A program made the position numbers and the translations under genes. DNA of 64,000 bases, from contig NZ_JH932293.1 of assembly GCF_000301075.1 (NCBI RefSeq), positions 111,988-175,987 of the forward strand, in the 5' to 3' direction. Positions 1-8,444 of this stretch are shown piece after piece. Below the pieces are notes generated by a model. The model did no database searches. It was not told the origin of the DNA and saw only the letters and a program-made list of their open reading frames with translations. The stretch's first letter is position 1; each line of letters starts with the position of its first letter. The stretch is from Bergeyella zoohelcum ATCC 43767. Lineage in GTDB: Bacteria; Bacteroidota; Bacteroidia; Flavobacteriales; Weeksellaceae.

Positions 1-304
1 TAGATAATTCCTTATTAAATCCCTATCCTCCCAAAAAACAATTAGTGAACTGTACAAATTAGAAGGGAGACACTGATATCGTATTGATTTTTGTAAAAAG
101 TTCTGGTAAAGGATAGGGAATGTACTGGTACAGGTCTCTCCTCTATGGGATAACAAATAACTATGATGATGACACAGACACAAACAAAATTGCCCCCTTC
201 CGAAAGAAGGAGGATATAAATTAAAATATCCGATATTTGCTCGCTCTAGATTTTTTTTATAGATTCCGCGTACACACGCATATTTATATATACTTAGCGA
301 AGGT

Positions 305-368
<64 letters not shown>

Positions 369-682
369 ACACAATCATTTGAATTGACCAAATTTTTAGT
401 CAACTTTTTTTCAGTAATTTTATATGTGTTGATTGTGTGTAACATAACGAGGCAAAGATAGATAAAGTTTTCTAATACACAAAAAGTTTTTTAAAAGTTA
501 ATTTTAGATGTTGGAGATTGTACCGCGTACAAAGTAGAATGTATAATGATTTTAGAAGAGAGAAATTGGAAGTTAGAGATTAGAAAGCTAATTGCTAGTA
601 GCTAAAAGCCAATCGTCCCATTCCTACTGCATGTATGACTACAGCGGGGGCAAATGTATATAGCAACAGCCACCGTTTTGTT

Positions 683-754
683 ATGAGACCTCTTCGGGGT
701 TGTATGTTATATAGGAAAATATTCCACTATAAACATATGACCTCTACGAGGTCA
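683..754. repeat. Intergenic repeat module with two GACCTC hairpins
   Basis: Two related short hairpin units separated by an AT-rich spacer. The first is ATGAGACCTCTTCGGGGTT (ACCTC/GGGGT stem, 688-700). The second is TGACCTC-TAC-GAGGTCA, a perfect 7-bp stem with a 3-base loop (738-754), preceded by ACTATAAACATATGA. I recall CTATAAAC followed by a short GC palindrome as a recurring intergenic unit in Bacteroidota genomes, but cannot check that here. Function unknown; REP-like behaviour is an inference. Confidence 0.6.
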
Positions 755-835
755 AATCTTCATAATAAAGCATTTTACCAAAATCTTATTAGAAATATAC
801 AAAGCAAATGATTTTAGAAATTAAGATGTCATTAT

Positions 836-860
836 AAAAAAGCTGCCTATGAAGACAGCC
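836..860 (-). terminator. Rho-independent terminator of purA
   Basis: Read on the minus strand: stem GCTGTC / GGCAGC (one G-U pair) with a six-base loop, followed by six T residues. It lies about 36 bases past the purA stop codon and reads in the same direction. Confidence 0.8.
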
Positions 861-895
861 ATTATGGATTAATTAGTCTTTACATAATATAAGAA

Positions 896-2182
896 TTAAA
901 ATAATTCCTTACGGATAATATTTTGGCTTCTTTCTGGTCCTACGGAAACCAAATAAACATTAATACCGAGATAATTCTCAATGAATTGGATGTATTTTTT
1001 AGCATTTTCTGGCAGTTCCTCGTAAGAACGCACTTTGGTAATATCTTCCGTCCAGCCTTCTAATTCCTCATAAATAGGTTCATAATGATAGAGTTTATGA
1101 GTAGAAGAAGTAAAGTAATCAATGATTTTTCCATCTTCGGTTTTATAATGAGTAACCACTTTAAGCGGAGTAATCCCCGTAAGCACATCTAATTTAGTGA
1201 TGACAAGGTTATTAATCCCATTAATCATACAAGCATGTTTTAGAGATACTAAATCTAGCCAACCCGTACGGCGTGGCCTTCCCGTAGTTGCCCCAAATTC
1301 ATGCCCTACTTTTCGGATATGCTCTCCCAGCTCGTCATGTAATTCCGAAGGGAAAGGCCCATTCCCTACTCTTGTGGTATAGGCTTTGGAAACACCGATA
1401 AGATTTTGTAATGCTGTAGGTGGAACTCCTGCCCCTGCACATACACCTCCCGTAGAGGGCGAAGAAGAGGTTACGAAAGGATAAGTTCCGAAATCAATAT
1501 CCAGCATGAGCGCTTGTGCCCCCTCAAAGAGTACATTTTTCCCTTGTTGGATGGCTTCATTCAGCTCCACCTCTGTATCTACTATTCTATCTTTGAGCTG
1601 CTGCCCAATTGCCAAGAATTCTTCGTAGATTTCATCTATATCCAAGGTAGGTTTTTCAAAATATTTAGAGAAAATAGCATTTTTTACTTTGAGATTTTTC
1701 TCTAATTTTTCTCTAAGAATTTCAGGATTAAGCAGATCTATCATACGGATGCCCACTCTCGCTATTTTATCTTCATAGCAAGGACCAATGCCTTTCTTAG
1801 TAGTCCCAATCTCTGTCCCTCCTTTCTCTTCTTCACGGTAAGTATCCATGAGAATATGATAAGGCATGATGACATGAGCTCTCCGGCTAATGAAAACATG
1901 ATCCGTTTTCAGCCCTTTGCTTTCTATTTGGTTAATTTCTTTAATGAAAGATTTAGGATTTACCACTACCCCATTGGCAATGAAACATTTCCCAGGACAT
2001 TGTAAAACCCCAGAAGGCAATAGATGGAGAACAAATTTCTCATCTCCTACATATACCGTATGCCCTGCATTGTCCCCACCTTGGTAACGCACCACATAGT
2101 CTGATTTAGCTGAAAGAACATCGGTAATTTTCCCTTTACCTTCATCTCCATACTGGAGACCTACCACTACGAAAGTAGACAT
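896..2182 (-). CDS. purA: Adenylosuccinate synthetase
   Basis: Catalyses GTP-dependent condensation of IMP with aspartate to adenylosuccinate, the first committed step of AMP synthesis, in the cytoplasm. The 428-residue product has the family length. The phosphate-binding loop GDEGKGK is at residues 12-18, the catalytic-site segment GGDNAGHTVY follows, and the GTP-specificity segment is near the C-terminus. An in-frame ATG at 2206 would add eight residues, but it coincides with the predicted -7 box (2206-2213) and would lie upstream of the transcript start, so the ATG at 2182 (MSTFVVVG) is chosen. Monocistronic, with its own promoter and terminator. Confidence 0.97.
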   Translation of the reverse strand: MSTFVVVGLQYGDEGKGKITDVLSAKSDYVVRYQGGDNAGHTVYVGDEKFVLHLLPSGVLQCPGKCFIANGVVVNPKSFIKEINQIESKGLKTDHVFISRRAHVIMPYHILMDTYREEEKGGTEIGTTKKGIGPCYEDKIARVGIRMIDLLNPEILREKLEKNLKVKNAIFSKYFEKPTLDIDEIYEEFLAIGQQLKDRIVDTEVELNEAIQQGKNVLFEGAQALMLDIDFGTYPFVTSSSPSTGGVCAGAGVPPTALQNLIGVSKAYTTRVGNGPFPSELHDELGEHIRKVGHEFGATTGRPRRTGWLDLVSLKHACMINGINNLVITKLDVLTGITPLKVVTHYKTEDGKIIDYFTSSTHKLYHYEPIYEELEGWTEDITKVRSYEELPENAKKYIQFIENYLGINVYLVSVGPERSQNIIRKELF

Positions 2183-2205
2183 ATTATTTATTTTTAGTAT
2201 CGGCA

Positions 2206-2236
2206 CAAATTTAATTATTCCGATTGGTTATGGCAA
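2206..2236 (-). promoter_or_regulatory. purA promoter (Bacteroidota type)
   Basis: On the minus strand: TTG (2234-2236), a 20-base spacer, then TAAATTTG (2206-2213), an exact match to the Bacteroidota -7 consensus TAnnTTTG. The predicted transcript start near 2199 gives a leader of about 17 bases to the ATG at 2182 and decides the start codon. Confidence 0.65.
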
Positions 2237-2436
2237 TTTTATCGTGTATATTTTTTAACTTTTAGTACATAAAAATGAAGTACAATGAGTTTATGAAGAA
2301 TGCTAAATTTGATAAAATTGTACAAAGTATAAAGACTTTTGGCGTACGGCCTCTTGATTATAACATTTTAATACTTTTTTAATACAAAGAATAAGCAGTT
2401 CAATACCTTTGCATACAAAAAAATCACCATATTCTT

Positions 2437-2536
2437 CAACTCTTAGCTTCGTTTTCTGTTAAATGGAGAAAAGTGGTTTTACTCAAAACGAACAAAAAAA
2501 AGAAGCTCTCCCTTTTCTGGACAGCTTCTTAAATTT
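2437..2536. repeat. Interspersed element R2, copy 1
   Basis: About 100 bases sharing ordered blocks with 44783-44854: CAACTC, AGCTTCGTTTT, TTTTACTCAAAA, then an A-run followed by GAAGCT...ACAGCTTCTTAAATT. The last block is a terminator hairpin, so the repeat is fused to a terminator in both places. The rest of the gap between purA and the pirin gene (2237-2436) shows no gene and only AT-rich sequence. Confidence 0.6.
2494..2530 (-). terminator. Terminator of the pirin gene
   Basis: Minus-strand hairpin AAGAAGCT / AGCTTCTT (8 bp) followed by a run of T. It sits about 20 bases past the pirin stop codon and forms the end of repeat element R2. Confidence 0.8.
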
Positions 2537-2548
2537 AATCAGCCACGA

Positions 2549-3424
2549 TTATTCTAAATACCCGAATTTCCCCATATTAAAATCATTAAATGCTTCTATG
2601 AGTTCTTCACGAGTATTCATCACAAAAGGTCCATGTGCCGCAACGGGTTCATTCAATGGTTCACCACTAAGAATGAGCACTACCGCATCATCATCTGCTT
2701 CTAAACTAAAGTCTTCTCCATTATTTTCAAAAAGTGCGAGATGGTCTCCCCTTACGATCTCCGCATCATTGACCAATACTTTTCCCTCTATGACCAAAAG
2801 TGCGGTATTATAATGGCTTGGGAAAGTAAAATTCGCTTTTTCATCTTTTTTCATTTTCACACTGAACAAGTTCACAGGACTGAAAGTACTGGCACCTCCT
2901 TGCGTATTTTGATATTCGCCAGAGATAACTTCTACCACACCTCCTTTTTCAGATAGAGACACTTTTGGGATGTTTTCATTATTGAGAGACTGGTATTTGG
3001 CAGGCGTTCTTTTATCTTTGGCAGGTAGGTTCACCCATAGCTGTACCATCTGAAATTCGCCTCCTTTTTTAGACCATTCTTCTTCGTGAAACTCCTTATG
3101 AAGGATACCGTTTCCTGCGGTCATCCATTGTACTCCACCTTCTTCTATGACGCCACCTCCACCTGATGAATCATGATGCTGCACCTTTCCTTTGTAGGCA
3201 ATAGTAACCGTTTCAAAACCTTTATGAGGATGTACATCTACTCCGCGTGGTCTCTTACTAGGCGGAAAATGATATTTAGAATTATAATCCAACATGATGA
3301 ATGGGTCCATTCTTTTCATATCCATTCCTGAGTAGCTCGGGATAAAATTGATTACTCTAAAGCCGTCCCCCACAAAATGATGCTGCCCTGGCTGAGCTAT
3401 TCTTTCTATTTTTTTGGTATTCAT
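2549..3424 (-). CDS. Pirin family protein
   Basis: A 291-residue bicupin of the pirin family. The N-terminal cupin carries the usual metal ligands: His65 and His67 in VHPHKGFETVT, then His109 and Glu111 in MTAGNGILHKE. Pirins bind Fe or another divalent metal, and some act as quercetin dioxygenases; the substrate and role here cannot be read from sequence. It is the only gene between two terminated neighbours and is transcribed alone. A TAATTTTG -7 box lies a short distance upstream of the start. No sign of damage. Confidence 0.92.
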   Translation of the reverse strand: MNTKKIERIAQPGQHHFVGDGFRVINFIPSYSGMDMKRMDPFIMLDYNSKYHFPPSKRPRGVDVHPHKGFETVTIAYKGKVQHHDSSGGGGVIEEGGVQWMTAGNGILHKEFHEEEWSKKGGEFQMVQLWVNLPAKDKRTPAKYQSLNNENIPKVSLSEKGGVVEVISGEYQNTQGGASTFSPVNLFSVKMKKDEKANFTFPSHYNTALLVIEGKVLVNDAEIVRGDHLALFENNGEDFSLEADDDAVVLILSGEPLNEPVAAHGPFVMNTREELIEAFNDFNMGKFGYLE

Positions 3425-3551
3425 AACATTGATTTTATATACACAAAATTACGCATTTACCCCTGCTATTGTCATTGACATATGCTAAGAAGTACTATAA
3501 TATCTCAACTCATTGGGTAAAAATATCCATTGAAAAGTAAAAAATGTTTTT

Positions 3552-3630
3552 GGTACTTTGCCAAAGTTTTTTTTAGTCCGTTGGAATAAGGTTCAGAAAA
3601 TTTAAGCAAAATCAAAAAATCAAGATAAGC
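3552..3630. repeat. Interspersed element R1, copy A
   Basis: Shares the opening block GGTACTTTGCCAAAGT and, about 45 bases later, AAATTTAAGCAAAA followed by CAAAAA-TCAAGA with copies at 14870-14946 and 38867-38930, all in the same (plus) orientation. Non-coding and located between genes. Confidence 0.6.
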
Positions 3631-3648
3631 ACTGCCATAAATAGGTAT

Positions 3649-3680
3649 AAAAAAAGATTGTCCTATATGAACAATCTTTT
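3649..3680 (-). terminator. Terminator of the M48 protease gene
   Basis: Stem AAAAGATTGT / ACAATCTTTT (10 bp) with a 9-base loop. Read on the minus strand it ends in a T-run and lies just past the stop at 3690. Confidence 0.75.
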
Positions 3681-3689
3681 CTTGAACGA

Positions 3690-4505
3690 TTACTTCTGTG
3701 GAAGCGGTGATTTAGGAAGTTCCACCGTACCTGGGTCTTTCCAAAGCCCATCCTTCATTGCCTGCTTTTTTATTCTTTCTGCTCTTTTACCACTGTCAGG
3801 ATGAGAATTGAACATTTTTTGGAAACCATTCTGCTTTGCACCTGCAGATAAAAGTTCTAATTTTTTAAACGCAGTATAAGCCCCTACCACATCATAGCCA
3901 TTAGCAGTCATGAACTTATATCCATAATCATCCGCTTCAGATTCTTGCTTTCTACCATAAGAAGAATCTAGAAAATGATTCGCCATAGCACCTATTTGGC
4001 TTTGGTTCAGCTGTGCCACTGTATTACTCGCAGAAGATGCGGCGTCTAATAGTGCCGCTTTAGTATATGCGGACTTAATAGCATCTTTAGTGTCTTCGTT
4101 TTTCACATGTCCTATTTCATGCCCTATGATCGCGAGAAGTTCATCATCCGTCATAATATCCATGAGCGAGGAAAATACACGGATACTCCCATCTGCACAT
4201 GCAAAAGCATTAATATCCCTTACCAAATATACCTTATAATTAAGGTTGAGCCCATCATAACTTTTGAGTTTAGCAGTAAGTCTATTGAGCCTTTTGGCAT
4301 ATGGATTTTTGCTATCTGCCACTTTGTTATTTTTATCCATCCAATCTACCGATTCTTTGGAAAGCCTCGCAGCATCTTCATTGGAAAAAGATAATGCCTT
4401 AATTCCCTTGGTGGTAGCATCTAATACTTTTCCTAATTTAATTCTTTGAGCATTCATTCCTGTGGTAAGCCCAACTAGGAGTGCCAATACAATTGTTTTT
4501 TTCAT
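3690..4505 (-). CDS. M48 family metalloprotease, exported
   Basis: A 271-residue zinc peptidase. Residues 1-20 form a signal peptide (KKTIVLALLVGLTTGMNA before the cleavage region). The zinc motif HEIGH is at about residues 129-133, and the third ligand Glu lies in SEADDYGYKFM, about 60 residues further on, as in the BepA/LoiP-like M48 peptidases. It probably acts in the periplasm on envelope proteins; this role is inferred from the family. An upstream in-frame ATG at 4538 would add 11 charged residues ahead of the signal peptide, so the ATG at 4505 is preferred. Single gene with its own terminator. Confidence 0.9.
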   Translation of the reverse strand: MKKTIVLALLVGLTTGMNAQRIKLGKVLDATTKGIKALSFSNEDAARLSKESVDWMDKNNKVADSKNPYAKRLNRLTAKLKSYDGLNLNYKVYLVRDINAFACADGSIRVFSSLMDIMTDDELLAIIGHEIGHVKNEDTKDAIKSAYTKAALLDAASSASNTVAQLNQSQIGAMANHFLDSSYGRKQESEADDYGYKFMTANGYDVVGAYTAFKKLELLSAGAKQNGFQKMFNSHPDSGKRAERIKKQAMKDGLWKDPGTVELPKSPLPQK

Positions 4506-4559
4506 AATTTGCTTGTTTTTAACTATGCCAATATACAAATAAAAACAATACGATACTCA

Positions 4560-5009
4560 TTATTCTTTTGTTTTTGAATCCATAAGAATAGTTACTGGTC
4601 CATCATTAAGGAGAGAAACTTTCATATCCGCCCCGAAAACACCACTCTTTACGGGAATTTGATATTTAGAAATTTGGGCTTTGAAATATTCAAAAAGCGG
4701 AATAGCAATATCAGGTTTCGCAGCTTTGATAAAGGAAGGTCGGTTTCCTTTTTTATAATCTGCAAAGAGGGTAAACTGGCTTACACATAAGATTTCCCCC
4801 TGTATATCCTGTATAGAACGGTTCATCTTTCCACTATCATCTGAAAAAACTCTGAGCTGAACCACTTTTTTCACCAGCCAATCCGCATCTTCCTGAGTGT
4901 CTTCCTCACTAACACCTATGAGAAGTAGAAAACCGCTAGATATTCGGGAGATTTCTTCCTGATTTACAGTAACACTGGCTTCACTTACTCTCTGAATAAC
5001 AACTTTCAT
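4560..5009 (-). CDS. dtd: D-aminoacyl-tRNA deacylase
   Basis: A 149-residue protein that hydrolyses D-amino acids (and glycine mis-charged on tRNA-Ala) from tRNA, a proofreading step in translation. The family motifs SQFTLFADYKKGNRPSF (about residues 77-93) and NDGPVTILMDS near the C-terminus are both present; the latter carries the cross-subunit Gly-Pro active-site motif. Length and start (MKVVIQRVSEASV) match the family. It stands alone between the M48 gene and the DUF2809 gene. Confidence 0.96.
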   Translation of the reverse strand: MKVVIQRVSEASVTVNQEEISRISSGFLLLIGVSEEDTQEDADWLVKKVVQLRVFSDDSGKMNRSIQDIQGEILCVSQFTLFADYKKGNRPSFIKAAKPDIAIPLFEYFKAQISKYQIPVKSGVFGADMKVSLLNDGPVTILMDSKTKE

Positions 5010-5111
5010 AATATACTATCTATTTTTTTACCCTACGGAATTCATTGGGAATCAAAATAAATGAGAATAATTCATTCATTTTTTAGCTCTCTTATCGCTA
5101 ATTCCAAGTAA

Positions 5112-5510
5112 TCATGAGCTTTGCTTATTGTATTTAAAGGCTTGGTATAAGCCGTACAAAATTACACATCCTACACCATAACAGAGCATATCCCACCAAG
5201 AAAATGAATTACCAATAACAATATGCGGAATACTCCCTTGCTGAAACCCCAATCGGTCAGCGATATGAAAATACTGGGCAACTTCTACCGCCACTGAAAA
5301 GATAAAAGTTCCTAAAATAAGCCTACTTTTGTGATAAATATCAAAAAAAGTAAGCACCAATGAATAAATAAGCATCACCACAATCACATCTCCCAAATAA
5401 GCTCTGATAAAATGATAGTGAGATAAATACACCGCAATCACCACCTCTACAATAAAAAGCAGAACGCTAAATAAAAAATATTTAAGATTAAAATGAATGC
5501 CTTTTTTCAT
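5112..5510 (-). CDS. DUF2809 (VanZ-like) membrane protein
   Basis: A 132-residue integral membrane protein with about four hydrophobic segments and a positively charged first turn. The segment IRAYLGDVIVVMLIY and the C-terminal GNSFSWWDMLCYGVGC are the features by which I recognise DUF2809, a family related to VanZ. No catalytic function is known for the family. It lies between dtd and prmA on the same strand, with about 100 bases to dtd and 36 to prmA, so it could be co-transcribed with prmA. Confidence 0.75.
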   Translation of the reverse strand: MKKGIHFNLKYFLFSVLLFIVEVVIAVYLSHYHFIRAYLGDVIVVMLIYSLVLTFFDIYHKSRLILGTFIFSVAVEVAQYFHIADRLGFQQGSIPHIVIGNSFSWWDMLCYGVGCVILYGLYQAFKYNKQSS

Positions 5511-5546
5511 GATTACAGAGTAATATTAATATTTCCTATCGCTTAT

Positions 5547-6383
5547 TTACTCTTCCTTTTTCATTAAAAGTAGACTCATCCACTCCTCTCTTTGCTGTTT
5601 GCCTATAAGCTCTAAATTATTTTCTTGACAAACTTTCATAATATCTTCTACATCAAAAAAACATAATCCAGAAAGCAATAAATAGCCTCCTTTATGTAGC
5701 ACTTGGGCGTAAGTAGGAATGTCCGAAATTAAAATATTCCGATTAATATTGGCTAAAATAATATCAAAGGTATCTTTACCCAGATTATCAGCCGTACCCT
5801 GAGCTATCTCTAGTTCTACCTGATTTCTCACTGCATTTTCCTTAGAATTTTCCACAGACCATTCATCTATATCTATTGCCACTACCCTATCTGCCCCCTT
5901 TTGCTTGGCAAAAATAGCCAATACTGAAGTACCACAGCCCATATCTAGAACTGTCTTTCCTTTAAAATCCATTTCTAGCATCTGCTGAATCATAAGGTGA
6001 GTAGTAGGGTGATGCCCCGTACCGAAAGACATTTTGGGCTGAATAATAATTTCATGTAAATTAGGATTCGCTTCGTGAAACTCTGCCCGAATAAGCACCT
6101 TGTCCTCTACATAAATAGGATCAAAATTCTTTTCCCATTCTTCATTCCAGTTGATATTCGGCATCTCAGCAAAAGAATAAGAAATTTTGACTTCATACGA
6201 ATTAAATGCCACCAATTCATCAAATTTTTTCTCATCAAAAAGTGACACTGGAATATATCCCAATATTCCATCTTGTTCTTCAGTAAAACTATCAAAACCA
6301 ATGGTAATGAGTTCCGCCATAAGTATCTCACTCCACGGCTGAAGCGGTTCTATTACAAATTTACATTCTATATACTGCTGCAT
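5547..6383 (-). CDS. prmA: Ribosomal protein L11 methyltransferase
   Basis: SAM-dependent enzyme that trimethylates ribosomal protein L11. The 278-residue product has an N-terminal substrate-binding region and a C-terminal Rossmann domain with motif I VLDMGCGTSVLAIFA and the catalytic-site segment LANINRNIL (equivalent to the N-x-x-R/N of PrmA). An ATG at 6398 would add five residues, but a TATCTTTG -7 box sits at 6396-6403, so the ATG at 6383 is preferred and leaves a very short leader. The divergent DUF2147 gene begins 160 bases away. Confidence 0.93.
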   Translation of the reverse strand: MQQYIECKFVIEPLQPWSEILMAELITIGFDSFTEEQDGILGYIPVSLFDEKKFDELVAFNSYEVKISYSFAEMPNINWNEEWEKNFDPIYVEDKVLIRAEFHEANPNLHEIIIQPKMSFGTGHHPTTHLMIQQMLEMDFKGKTVLDMGCGTSVLAIFAKQKGADRVVAIDIDEWSVENSKENAVRNQVELEIAQGTADNLGKDTFDIILANINRNILISDIPTYAQVLHKGGYLLLSGLCFFDVEDIMKVCQENNLELIGKQQREEWMSLLLMKKEE

Positions 6384-6395
6384 ATCTTTTTTTTG

Positions 6396-6403
6396 CAAAG
6401 ATA
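6396..6403 (-). promoter_or_regulatory. prmA -7 promoter box
   Basis: TATCTTTG on the minus strand, an exact TAnnTTTG match, 13 bases from the chosen prmA ATG. A TTG at the normal -33 distance is not evident (TTT instead). Confidence 0.45.
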
Positions 6404-6545
6404 AGCGAATCTATTTCAGATAAAACAACGAAATGTCTTATTCCCTTGTTATCTTATCTCCCAATTACCTACCTAGTTATCTCATTCCCGCTTGTTTATT
6501 TGAAAAAAATGTTTAATTTTATCCAAACAATAAAATAATTAGAGT

Positions 6546-6962
6546 ATGAAAAAATTAGTTTTTGGCATATTGGCCACATTCATAAGTTCCGTAGCTTTTG
6601 GGCAAATAGAAGGAAAATGGAAAACCATTGATGATGAAACGAAACAAGCGAAATCCATTGTTCAAATTTATAAAACCAATAATGGACAATACCACGGAAA
6701 AATAGTCCAACTCCTTATGAAACCAGAAAATGAAAACTGCGTAAAATGTAAAGATGACAGAAAAAACAAACCACTCATCGGCTTAGAAATCATCCGCGGA
6801 CTTTCCAAAAAAGGGGATGCGTTTACCGGAGGTACTATCACTAATCCTAAAGATGGTAAAAGCTATAAAACAGAATTGGTAAGGGAAGGAGATGTACTAA
6901 AAGTAAAAGCCATTGTACTGGGCATTGCCGTAAAAACCCAAACCTGGCATAGGGTGAGGTAA
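6546..6962 (+). CDS. DUF2147 exported protein
   Basis: A 138-residue protein with a clear signal peptide (MKKLVFGILATFISSVAFGQ). The mature part begins IEGKWKTIDDETKQAKSIV and ends KTQTWHRVR, both characteristic of DUF2147, a lipocalin-like beta-barrel family common in Bacteroidota and Proteobacteria. It contains a CVKC pair (NENCVKCKDDRKNKP) that is usual for the family and could form a disulfide. Function is unknown. It is divergent from prmA and convergent with susD, sharing a bidirectional terminator. Confidence 0.87.
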   Translation: MKKLVFGILATFISSVAFGQIEGKWKTIDDETKQAKSIVQIYKTNNGQYHGKIVQLLMKPENENCVKCKDDRKNKPLIGLEIIRGLSKKGDAFTGGTITNPKDGKSYKTELVREGDVLKVKAIVLGIAVKTQTWHRVR

Positions 6963-6981
6963 TTAGAAAAACATATGTAAT

Positions 6982-7012
6982 AAAAAAGCTATCCTGAACG
7001 GATAGCTTTTTT
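6982..7012. terminator. Bidirectional terminator, DUF2147 gene / susD
   Basis: Perfect 13-bp stem AAAAAAGCTATCC / GGATAGCTTTTTT with a 5-base loop (TGAAC). It has an A-run on one side and a T-run on the other, so it can stop transcription from both converging genes. Confidence 0.9.
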
Positions 7013-7029
7013 TGGTATATCAAAAAGTA

Positions 7030-8433
7030 TTAGTTATCATACCCTGGATTTGAAATAATCAATGAACCTGGAGTATTGGTTTCCCTTAGAGGAATAGGAA
7101 AAGCCAACAAATTGTCTCCTATCATCTTATCCTTGGAAGCATCTCTTACTCCAATATTATCATAATATGGGATGACTTCTCCCCATCTCAATAAATCCCA
7201 AAATCTAAATCCTTCGCCTAAAAGCTCCTTAGTTCTCTCTTTTTTGATTGTATCTAAATCTACGAGAGTAACAGCATTAAGACCTCTATTGGTTATCAAT
7301 TCATTATAGTAGTTCAAAGCCTTAGCCGTATTTCCAAGATTCAAATGAGCTTCCGCAGCATTTAAAAGAACCTCCTCATATCTTATCAGTTTAATATTTG
7401 TAGTTCCTTTTAAATCTGAAAATTTACCTGAGATATAATACTCTCCATCTTGTTCAAGAACATTTTTTCTAACATCACTATTTTCATACATAGAAACAAC
7501 AGACGGAAGTACAGCAATATTAGCATATCCATTCAGATTCATCAAATAATCGTAAGAGGTCGTACCTAAAGCTCCATTAAGACCTAAAGCTAACTCAAAA
7601 ATACTATTTTTTGTTTTCTCTTTAGCAAAAGATGATACGAAATCACCAGAAGAAATTACCTCATAGTTATTCGAAGCAATCACTTGATCTGCATATTGAG
7701 CGGCTTTCATATAATCTCCCGTGTAAAGATAATACCTAGACATAAGTGCCTTCACTGCATGAATATCAAATTCAATTTTGGTTCTTGAGGCATTAGCCCC
7801 TACAGCTATATTCTTCAAAGCATTTTCAAAATCAGATTCAATTTGAGCTTTAGTTTCAGCAATCGAGGCACGAGGCATTAATGTTTCTGGCTTATACTGT
7901 GTAGGTAAAACAACACCTAAATTCCCACCAGAATATCCCTGTCCATAAAGTTTTAACAAATCAAAAAATGCCAGAGCTCTTGCAGCATATGCTTGCCCTT
8001 TTAAATTTTTAATCCTATTTGTAATTGCAGTAGTACCCGATTGTCCCCCTAAAGAAAGATTATTGGATGCATTAATTACAATATTAGCATTCCCCACTAC
8101 TTGATAGATTGCATACCAAGTACCTTCAACATCTCCATCAGATGATGTAAATGTATATGTCGCCCATCTAACATTCCTACCACTAAACTGAGTACAATAA
8201 GTCTCATCTGTATGAACTTGAGCATATCCCCTATATTGACTACCCAAATAACTGGAAGATCTCATTTTAACATAGGTTCCATTTACGAATGACTCTAGCT
8301 GCTCTACTGTTGTTATTTCTGCTGCTAACTCTTCTTGGAAAAACTGAGTCTCAGTAAAATCTCTGCTACAAGAAGTAAATACCAAAGATGAAGTTGCAGC
8401 GATGATAGATAAACTATATATTAACTTTTTCAT
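7030..8433 (-). CDS. SusD/RagB family nutrient-binding lipoprotein
   Basis: A 467-residue surface lipoprotein that forms the lid of a SusCD importer. The signal peptide ends in a lipobox (LVFTSC, acylated Cys at about residue 21). The N-terminal region (FFQEELAAEITTVEQLESFVNGTYVKM) and the C-terminal RTKELLGEGFRFWDLLRWGEVIPYY segment are standard for the family, and TPR-like helices lie between. It starts 11 bases after susC ends, so the two are co-transcribed. The substrate cannot be told: there is no neighbouring glycosidase, sulfatase or peptidase to indicate a carbohydrate or peptide. Confidence 0.93.
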   Translation of the reverse strand: MKKLIYSLSIIAATSSLVFTSCSRDFTETQFFQEELAAEITTVEQLESFVNGTYVKMRSSSYLGSQYRGYAQVHTDETYCTQFSGRNVRWATYTFTSSDGDVEGTWYAIYQVVGNANIVINASNNLSLGGQSGTTAITNRIKNLKGQAYAARALAFFDLLKLYGQGYSGGNLGVVLPTQYKPETLMPRASIAETKAQIESDFENALKNIAVGANASRTKIEFDIHAVKALMSRYYLYTGDYMKAAQYADQVIASNNYEVISSGDFVSSFAKEKTKNSIFELALGLNGALGTTSYDYLMNLNGYANIAVLPSVVSMYENSDVRKNVLEQDGEYYISGKFSDLKGTTNIKLIRYEEVLLNAAEAHLNLGNTAKALNYYNELITNRGLNAVTLVDLDTIKKERTKELLGEGFRFWDLLRWGEVIPYYDNIGVRDASKDKMIGDNLLAFPIPLRETNTPGSLIISNPGYDN

Positions 8434-8444
8434 TATTTTTTATT

